Below are positions 58,856 through 64,000 of a stretch of DNA of 64,000 bases, one piece after another. Position numbers and translations under genes: made by a program. The first letter of the stretch is position 1; each line of letters opens with the position of its first letter. This DNA comes from Streptomyces malaysiensis subsp. samsunensis (GTDB lineage: Bacteria > Actinomycetota > Actinomycetes > Streptomycetales > Streptomycetaceae), in NCBI RefSeq assembly GCF_024519315.1, contig NZ_JANIIC010000057.1, positions 1-64,000 on the forward strand, given 5' to 3'. A model generated the notes under the pieces. It searched no databases. It had not been told where the DNA came from and saw only the letters and a program-made list of their open reading frames with translations.

Positions 58856-60124
58856 GTGATCATAAAGAAACGTCTGGCGACAGGCGCGTTGGGGCTGCTC
58901 ACCGCCCTCGCCTGCGGCCTGATATCCCCTCCCGCCGCCATGGCCGACGAACCGGCTCCCGATTCCCCCAAGGTCGAGCTGGTGCTCGACGTCAGCGGCT
59001 CCATGCGGGCCCGTGACGTCGACGGCGACTCCCGGATGGCGGCCGCGAAGCAGGCGTTCAACGAGGTGCTGGACGCCACACCGGAAGAGGTACGGCTGGG
59101 CATCCGCACCCTCGGTGCCAATTACCCGGGTAAGGACCGCAAGGCCGGCTGCCTGGACAGCGAGCGGCTCTACCCGGTGGGCCAAGTGGACCGCACCGAG
59201 GCCAAGGCGGCCGTCGCCACGCTGCGCCCCACCGGCTGGACGCCCATCGGGCTCGCGCTGCGCGGGGCCTCCAAGGACCTCTCCGGCGGCGACGGGACCC
59301 GCCGGATCGTATTGATCACGGACGGCGAGGACTCCTGCGGCCTGCCGGACCCGTGTGACGTGGCCCGTGAACTGGCCGCCCAGGGAACCCACCTGGTGGT
59401 CGACACGCTCGGGCTGACGCTGGACCGCAAGGTCCGTGAGCAGCTCAGCTGTATTGCCGAGGCCACCGGCGGCACCTATACGGCGATCCAGCACCGGGAC
59501 CAGCTCTCCAGCCGTATCAAGCAGCTGGTCCGGCGCTCCGCCGACACCCCCGTGCAGACGCCCACGCCGGTGCGGGGCGCCGCGGAGTGCGCGAAGGCCC
59601 CGTACCTGGGCTCCGGTCTCTACAGCGACCGGGAGAGCTTCGGGGAACACCGCTGGTACCGGATGCGGGTGGCGCCCGGTCAGGAGCTGCGGGCCTCGGC
59701 GAGCGTGGCCGTGGACCGCACCGTCGACCCGGACTACGGCGTTCTGCTGCGGGCGGTGACCCCGGGCGGCCGGGAGCTGGTGCGCGGCAGCGAGGCGGGC
59801 AGCGGCCGTACGGATGTCATCTCCAGCGGGCTGCGCTATCCGATCGCCGATGTGGACGACGACGAGGACAGGACCGCGCGGACCGTGTGCCTGGAGCTGA
59901 GCCAGTCGTTCTCCGCGCCGGCCTCCGTCAAGCGCACTCCGGGCCTTCCGGTGGAGTTCGCCGTCGATGTGGTCGGCAACGATGATCCGCCCGCCGATCT
60001 GGCCGCCTTCGGCCTGGGCCGCGGCTGGGTGCTGCTGGGCGTGCTCACCGTGGGCGGGCTGCTCGTGGGGTTGCTGTGGGGCTGGCTGGCCCGCTGGCGT
60101 GTCACCGTCTGGAGGTCCAACTGA
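58856..60124 (+). CDS. Membrane-anchored von Willebrand A (VWA) protein
   Basis: A 422-residue exported protein. A signal peptide (KKRLATGALGLLTALACGLI) is followed by a VWA domain at about 40-225 with a complete metal-ion site: DVSGSM, Thr in PTGWTPIGLAL and Asp in LITDGEDS. A beta-rich domain covers about 240-380. A C-terminal helix (GWVLLGVLTVGGLLVGLLWG) anchors it with a short basic tail inside. It starts at GTG 58856 with AGGA upstream. Its stop overlaps the start of the next gene (TGATG), and the two share the same exported, C-anchored form. A role in wall or complex assembly by metal-dependent protein binding is likely; the partner is unknown. Confidence 0.9.
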   Translation: MIIKKRLATGALGLLTALACGLISPPAAMADEPAPDSPKVELVLDVSGSMRARDVDGDSRMAAAKQAFNEVLDATPEEVRLGIRTLGANYPGKDRKAGCLDSERLYPVGQVDRTEAKAAVATLRPTGWTPIGLALRGASKDLSGGDGTRRIVLITDGEDSCGLPDPCDVARELAAQGTHLVVDTLGLTLDRKVREQLSCIAEATGGTYTAIQHRDQLSSRIKQLVRRSADTPVQTPTPVRGAAECAKAPYLGSGLYSDRESFGEHRWYRMRVAPGQELRASASVAVDRTVDPDYGVLLRAVTPGGRELVRGSEAGSGRTDVISSGLRYPIADVDDDEDRTARTVCLELSQSFSAPASVKRTPGLPVEFAVDVVGNDDPPADLAAFGLGRGWVLLGVLTVGGLLVGLLWGWLARWRVTVWRSN

Positions 60125-60990
60125 TGCGAGTCCTGCGTACCGTGGGCACCGCGCTCACCCTGTGCGCCGCCGCCTGGCTGACCGCCGCCGCCCCGGCCGC
60201 CGCGGATGGCACGGACGGTAAGGACGGCAAGGACACGCCCACCGAGGCGGGGACGAACTTCCGTACCGCCACCGAGATCGAGCCCGGCCAGAAGGCCACC
60301 GCGGCGGCCTCCACCGGCGACTATCTGTACTGGGCGTTCCCGGCCGCCGCCGGGCGGATCCCCAAGGTCGAGGCGGAGCTGAAGCTGCCCGACGCGGCGA
60401 GCCGGCACGGCGGCGCCACCTGGCAGCTGGACGTCTACGACGGTCTGCGCCGCCACCAGCCCTGCGCCTCGGGCATGCCGACGCGCAGGGCGGCCCAGCA
60501 GGACCGGTCGGTCACCGTGAGCTGCACCCTGCGCCAGGTGCGGTCCTGGTCCGAGCGCTGGGCCAACGACCCGCTGCCGGGCGCGTACTACGTGCGGCTC
60601 ACCGTCGTCGATCTGCCCGCCCAGGACCTCGGGCTGCCGATCGACGCCGAGATCGAGGCGTCCACCGGCGAGGCGGGCGGGGCGCACGCCGACGGCGGGG
60701 ACCTGACCCCGCTCAATCCGGTACTGCGGGCCGGAACGGCACCCGGCACGGACTCCGAGCCGCCGGACGACACCTCCTCGGCTTCCCCGGACGACGACAA
60801 GGGCGGGGACGTCCCGCACGCGGTCGCCGAGCCGGAGGACGGCTGGGGCTCCGGCTGGTGGTCCGACCGGTGGGTGTGGACCGTGATCGGCGCGGCGCTG
60901 GCGGCGCTCGCCGGGGTGGGCGGCTACACCCTCACCCGGGGGCCGCGCCACCCGGGGCGCCCGCCGATCGGCACCGGGTCCGACATCTGA
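60124..60990 (+). CDS. Hypothetical exported, C-terminally anchored partner of the VWA protein
   Basis: A 288-residue protein with a signal peptide ending in AAAPAAADG (near residue 28), a beta-rich domain (about 40-185: TATEIEPGQKATAAASTGDY, LYWAFPAA, AYYVRLTVVDLP) resembling the prepeptidase/jelly-roll C-terminal domain of the neighbouring VWA protein, an acidic disordered linker, and one helix near the end (WVWTVIGAALAALAGVGGYT). One Cys pair (CASG, CTL) could form a disulfide. I do not recognise a named family. One-base overlap with the VWA gene shows co-translation. Confidence 0.75.
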   Translation: MRVLRTVGTALTLCAAAWLTAAAPAAADGTDGKDGKDTPTEAGTNFRTATEIEPGQKATAAASTGDYLYWAFPAAAGRIPKVEAELKLPDAASRHGGATWQLDVYDGLRRHQPCASGMPTRRAAQQDRSVTVSCTLRQVRSWSERWANDPLPGAYYVRLTVVDLPAQDLGLPIDAEIEASTGEAGGAHADGGDLTPLNPVLRAGTAPGTDSEPPDDTSSASPDDDKGGDVPHAVAEPEDGWGSGWWSDRWVWTVIGAALAALAGVGGYTLTRGPRHPGRPPIGTGSDI

Positions 60991-61011
60991 CCCGATATCC
61001 GGAATCGGCGT

Positions 61012-61042
61012 TGGGGCCCGCACCGTGATGGTGCGGGCCCCA
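61012..61042. terminator. Perfect 13-bp hairpin
   Basis: TGGGGCCCGCACC (61012-61024) pairs with GGTGCGGGCCCCA (61030-61042) around a five-base loop. It ends the VWA operon and, being between convergent genes, may also serve the TerD-like gene. Confidence 0.92.
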
Positions 61043-61095
61043 CGCCACGCCGGACCCCGGCCGCCCGGACGCGCGGGAAGCCGCGGCGAGGACGC

Positions 61096-61626
61096 TCAGG
61101 AATAGTCCTTGCCCATGAGCCGCCCAAAGTCTTCCGGCTCCGCGTCGAATCCCCGAATAGCGCTCTGAATTCCCCATTCCCCGGAGTCGTCCCGGGCGAA
61201 TACCGCGACCGTGGCGGAAGTGGCTCCTGAGACGCCGGTGAAGTCACTCTTCACGAGTTCGGTGTATCCCTCGAGAATCCGGACGCTGGTGTTCGGAACA
61301 TCCCCGAACGTCTTCCGCCCCGAACCCTGCTGGATGGTTATCCCGACGACCACCCGCGCGTATTCGGGCGACAGCCGTTCGAGCTCCAGCGTCATGGACT
61401 CGTCGGTGCCGAGGCCCTGACCGGTACGGCTGTCCCTGTTGAGGTTGATGGTGCCGTCCGGTGAGCGGCTGTCGAAGTGGACGAGGTACGCGGGCTCACC
61501 GTACGGATCGGCGGCGCGGTACGTCCCCGCCACGATGTCGAGATCATGGGCCGGCTCACCGATGGGGCTCGGATCCCACTTGAGCGCCACCTCGATTTTC
61601 CGAAGCCCCTTGTTCAGACCAGTCAC
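61096..61626 (-). CDS. TerD-like stress protein
   Basis: A 176-residue protein of the TerD calcium-binding fold: KGLRKIEVALKWDPSP, HDLDIVAGTYR, LVHFDSRSPDGTINLNRDSR, TGQGLGTDESMTLELERL, VVVGITIQQGSGRKTFGDV, and the closing AVFARDDSGEWGIQSAIRGF. The usual D-N-R-T-G-x-x-x-G-D-D-E calcium loop appears in altered form (SRTGQGLGTDE), so metal binding may be weaker. TerD proteins help resist oxidative and tellurite stress and are common in Streptomyces. No other ter genes adjoin. Confidence 0.88.
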   Translation of the reverse strand: MTGLNKGLRKIEVALKWDPSPIGEPAHDLDIVAGTYRAADPYGEPAYLVHFDSRSPDGTINLNRDSRTGQGLGTDESMTLELERLSPEYARVVVGITIQQGSGRKTFGDVPNTSVRILEGYTELVKSDFTGVSGATSATVAVFARDDSGEWGIQSAIRGFDAEPEDFGRLMGKDYS

Positions 61627-61746
61627 CCGGACTTCCCTTCCCTGGAACCGTGCAGATGTTGAATGCGCGTGGCGTCAAGCCTATCGCGGGCAGGGCGAGT
61701 TGAGGATTATCCGACAGCCGCGTGCGGTGCCCTGCCGAGGGGTCTC

Positions 61747-61770
61747 TACTATGGGCCTCCGTACTAACGG
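61747..61770 (+). promoter_or_regulatory. Candidate BlaI-type operator/promoter
   Basis: TACTATGGGCCTCCGTACTA (61747-61766) repeats TACTA 15 bases apart, and CCGTACTAACGG (61759-61770) is an imperfect dyad. It lies about 16-39 bases before the BlaI-like ATG, where autorepression would act. GGAAGGAAG is the ribosome site. Confidence 0.5.
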
Positions 61771-61785
61771 CGGAAGGAAGCGCCC

Positions 61786-62154
61786 ATGCGACGGTTGGGG
61801 GAGCTCGAGGCGGAGATCATGGACCGCCTCTGGGCTTGGCAGCGTCCGACGACGGTGCGCGAGATCGTGGACGACATCAACGAGCACCGTCCGGTCGCCT
61901 ACACCACGGTGATGACCGTCGCCTCCATCCTCTACAACAAGGGCTGGCTGCTGCGCGCCAAGGAGGGGCGGGCGTGGGTGTACTCGCCGGTGCGCAGCCG
62001 CGAGGAGTACACCGCCGCCCTGATGGAGGACGCGCTCGGCACCAGCGAGGACCGCTCCGCCGCCCTCACCCACTTCGTCGAGCAGATGGGTCCGGAGGAG
62101 GTCAGCGCGTTGCGCAAGGCGCTGCGGGCCGCGGGGCGGCGGACCCGGGCGTGA
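61786..62154 (+). CDS. BlaI/MecI/CopY-family repressor
   Basis: A 122-residue winged-helix repressor: GELEAEIMDRLWAWQRPTTV, REIVDDINEHRPVAYTTVMT, SILYNKGWLLRAKEGRAWVY, then a C-terminal dimerisation and cleavage part (PVRSREEYTAALMEDALG, QMGPEEVSALRKALRAA). It is coupled by a four-base overlap to an M56-type membrane protease, the standard BlaI/BlaR1-like two-gene sensor unit. Streptomyces homologues are often linked to copper or cell-wall stress, and a Met/His-rich DUF305 lipoprotein gene follows here. Confidence 0.93.
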   Translation: MRRLGELEAEIMDRLWAWQRPTTVREIVDDINEHRPVAYTTVMTVASILYNKGWLLRAKEGRAWVYSPVRSREEYTAALMEDALGTSEDRSAALTHFVEQMGPEEVSALRKALRAAGRRTRA

Positions 62155-63086
62155 CTGCGGCCCTCGCCCTGGGCTGTTATGCCGCCGCGGTCGGCGTGGT
62201 CGCCCCGAAGGCGCTGGTGCGCAGCGCCTGGCCGTATCGCGCTCCCGCCGTGGCGGTTGCCGTTTGGCAGGGGTTGGTCCTTTCCTTCACCATCGCACTG
62301 GCTCTGACCACTTATCACCTCGTCACCCCAACTTGGCATCTTCATAATGGAATGTCCGGCTTGCTCCGCTTCTGTGGGCTGACGTTCGACGCCCCTATCC
62401 CGGGTACGGGCCCGCTCGGCGTTCCGGCCGTCGCCGTACCGGCCTCGGTGGCGCTGCTTCCGCTCGCCCGATTCGGCCATGAACTGCTGCGGGCCCGACG
62501 CGTCCGGGCCCGCCACCGAGGCGTCCTGGACATGGTCGGCCGGCACTCGGCGCGGCTGCGTGCCACCGTGCTCGACCACGACACGCCCGCGGCGTACTGC
62601 CTGCCGGGCCGCAGGCCGCGGATCGTCGTGAGCGCGGGCGCGTTGCGGCTGCTCTCCCCCGCGCAACTGGAGTCCGTGCTGGAGCATGAGCGCGCGCATA
62701 TCGCGGGCCGACACCATCTGGCGCTTGCGGCCACCGAGGCGTTCGCCCGGGTGTTCCGGTGGCTGCCGCTGGCGCGCGAGGCCAGGGCGCAGACGGCACT
62801 TCTGCTGGAGATGGCGGCGGACGACCGGGCACTGCGCCGCCATCCGCGCCAGGCGCTCGCCTCCGCCCTCTACACGATGGCGGCGGGTCACGCTCCCGGT
62901 GGCGGCACGGGCCACGCCCACGGCGGGGCCCTCACCGCCAGCGGGCCTGGAGCCGTGGTCCGGCTGCGGCGGATGCTGGACGCCCGGCGGCGTCCGCATC
63001 CGGCGCTGTGCGGTGTGGTGGTGACGGTCGCGGCGGGCTTACCGCTGCTGCCCCCTCTGCTCGGCTGCGCCCCCGGGATGGGGTAG
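62151..63086 (+). CDS. BlaR1/M56-like membrane metalloprotease
   Basis: A 311-residue membrane protein from GTG 62151. Helices lie near residues 1-20, 30-55, 90-105 and at the C-terminus (VVVTVAAGLPLLPPLLG). The protease core has RPRIVVSAGALRLLSPAQLE, the zinc motif HERAH in LESVLEHERAHIAGRHH, and the downstream Glu region LLLEMAADDRALRR. No penicillin-binding sensor domain is present, so the signal is not a beta-lactam by the BlaR1 route. It probably cleaves or controls the BlaI-like repressor encoded just before it. Confidence 0.92.
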   Translation: MTAALALGCYAAAVGVVAPKALVRSAWPYRAPAVAVAVWQGLVLSFTIALALTTYHLVTPTWHLHNGMSGLLRFCGLTFDAPIPGTGPLGVPAVAVPASVALLPLARFGHELLRARRVRARHRGVLDMVGRHSARLRATVLDHDTPAAYCLPGRRPRIVVSAGALRLLSPAQLESVLEHERAHIAGRHHLALAATEAFARVFRWLPLAREARAQTALLLEMAADDRALRRHPRQALASALYTMAAGHAPGGGTGHAHGGALTASGPGAVVRLRRMLDARRRPHPALCGVVVTVAAGLPLLPPLLGCAPGMG

Positions 63087-63109
63087 CGCGCACCTCACAG
63101 CCCCAGAGG

Positions 63110-63150
63110 CCGCCCCGGGCCACGCGAAGGGACCACGGGACCCGGGGCGG
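63110..63150. terminator. 10-bp GC hairpin between convergent genes
   Basis: CCGCCCCGGG (63110-63119) pairs perfectly with CCCGGGGCGG (63141-63150) around a 21-base loop, between the protease gene and the DUF305 gene. Confidence 0.75.
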
Positions 63151-63165
63151 CGGGGGTGCGGCGGA

Positions 63166-63900
63166 TCAGAGCCGGTCGAGAAGCGTCCGCAGGGTGGTGA
63201 CCTCGGTGGACTGGTTCTTCACGACGTCGTCGGCGAGCTTCTTGGCCTTGGTGTTACGGCCGTTCTTCTTCTCGTCCTTCGCCATGTCGATCGCGCCCTT
63301 GTGATGGTCGATCATCATGCTCGCGAAGGCGCGGTCGAAGGCGGGCCCCTTGGCGGCCTCGAGCTCCCGCATGTCCTGCTCGGACATCATTCCGCCCATA
63401 CCGCTCTTACCGCCCGAACCGTGGTCCATTCCATTCATGCCGTCCATACCGTCCGAGCCATGGTCCATGCCGGGCATACCGTCCGAGGGTGCCCCGGATG
63501 CCTTCTCCGGCTCACCCCACTCCTTGAGCCAGGACTTCAGGGTGACGATCTCCGGATCCTGAGCCTTCTCGATCTGCCCCGCCAGGCTCTTGATCCGCGC
63601 GTTCGAGGCCCGGTCGTCGGCCAGTCGCGCCATCTCCAGGGCCTGCTCATGATGCGGGATCATCATCTGCGCGAAGCTGACGTCCGCGTCGTTGAAGGTG
63701 CCCGCCGTGGAGCTCGCGGTCGCCTCGGAGGCAGCGGTGGACTCCTTCGCGCCCGTGTGGTCCATGCCCTTCGTGTCATCGCTCCCGCCGCAGCCGACGA
63801 GCAGCAGCCCTCCGGCTGCGACGGCGCCCACGAGCGCGAGACGGCGGTGGAGCGGGCGATGGTGGAGCGACCGACGCGGGACATGCGTGAATGCGGTCAT
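63166..63900 (-). CDS. Met/His-rich DUF305 lipoprotein
   Basis: A 244-residue lipoprotein with lipobox LLVGC (Cys37). Two DUF305 halves follow, each with a paired-His helix: FAQMMIPHHEQALEMA (about 77-92) and ASMMIDHHKGAIDMA (about 190-204). Between them lies a Met/His/Gly-rich run (about 140-175) of repeated G-M-D-H-G and G-M-x-G-M steps, of the kind seen in copper-binding proteins. GAGG nine bases before the ATG is the ribosome site. It probably binds or buffers copper outside the membrane. The copper role is inferred from composition. Bases 63901-64000 hold its promoter region, where TTGACT lies at about 63926. Confidence 0.92.
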   Translation of the reverse strand: MTAFTHVPRRSLHHRPLHRRLALVGAVAAGGLLLVGCGGSDDTKGMDHTGAKESTAASEATASSTAGTFNDADVSFAQMMIPHHEQALEMARLADDRASNARIKSLAGQIEKAQDPEIVTLKSWLKEWGEPEKASGAPSDGMPGMDHGSDGMDGMNGMDHGSGGKSGMGGMMSEQDMRELEAAKGPAFDRAFASMMIDHHKGAIDMAKDEKKNGRNTKAKKLADDVVKNQSTEVTTLRTLLDRL

Positions 63901-64000
63901 GTCGATTTACCTCTTTTTGCCAAGTGTTGACTGTTCCTGGGGCGTACCGGCGCGTTACGCGCGGTTCGGCCTATATCCGCAGAACAGACAAGGCAGTGAG

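Overview
The window looks like a piece of a Streptomyces (or close actinomycete) chromosome. GC content is very high with strong G/C at third codon positions, GTG and TTG starts are common, many genes overlap by ATGA, and the families present (a WhiJ-type XRE/DUF397/ATPase set, ManD, a TerD-like protein, GH25 lysozyme, a cytoplasmic-type contractile injection system) are typical of Streptomyces.

Layout. (1) 0.1-2.3 kb: a VOC protein, then a WhiJ-like set (XRE regulator, DUF397 protein, RsbW-like ATPase). (2) 2.4-18.9 kb: the centrepiece, a compact phage-tail-like contractile injection system (CIS). A 1220-residue effector and an overlapping candidate immunity gene run leftward. A 13-gene structural operon runs rightward: sheath, tube, two small proteins, an xQR-repeat protein, second tube, LysM adaptor, VgrG spike, PAAR tip, gp25, baseplate J, tail protein I and a zinc-ribbon/membrane/discoidin-like protein. 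No AAA+ ATPase, tail terminator or separate tape measure is present. The effector's last ~360 codons and the immunity gene are much poorer in GC than the rest. (3) 19.0-25.0 kb: a FadR-type regulator divergent from a four-gene operon (ManD, fructuronate/mannonate oxidoreductase, sugar-acid MFS carrier, zinc dehydrogenase) that reads as a complete L-gulonate/L-idonate to KDG route. (4) 25.1-33.4 kb: a YchJ-like protein, a giant secreted phosphodiester glycosidase/phosphoesterase, a degenerate integrase-like protein, a small phosphoesterase, an MFS pump, a DoxX protein followed by 41-bp tandem hairpin repeats, and a hypothetical protein. (5) 33.4-38.7 kb: a decayed zone with a shard of a polyketide synthase acyltransferase domain, an ABC exporter whose ATPase has lost its Walker A half, an intact MFS/TetR pair with twin operators, and a frameshifted methyltransferase. 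I read this as the relic of a natural-product cluster. (6) 39-48.7 kb: 6-phosphogluconate dehydrogenase, an MFS pump, a PaoABC-like molybdenum aldehyde oxidoreductase with its XdhC chaperone, an operator and a TetR gene, then a secreted lysozyme. (7) 48.7-64 kb: a surface protein, a receiver/GGDEF-like/glycosyltransferase fusion with an acyltransferase, an FAD monooxygenase, an ABC permease with a secreted-hydrolase/ABC-ATPase fusion, a VWA protein pair, a TerD-like protein, a BlaI/M56 sensor pair and a Met/His-rich DUF305 lipoprotein.

How the genes may work together: the CIS would assemble in the cytoplasm, carry the effector in its tube or on its spike, and could dock at the membrane through the zinc-ribbon/TM protein, with the immunity protein guarding the producer. 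The remaining units are self-contained catabolic, export, envelope and stress modules. All coordinates, motifs and hairpins were read by eye. No database search was run.
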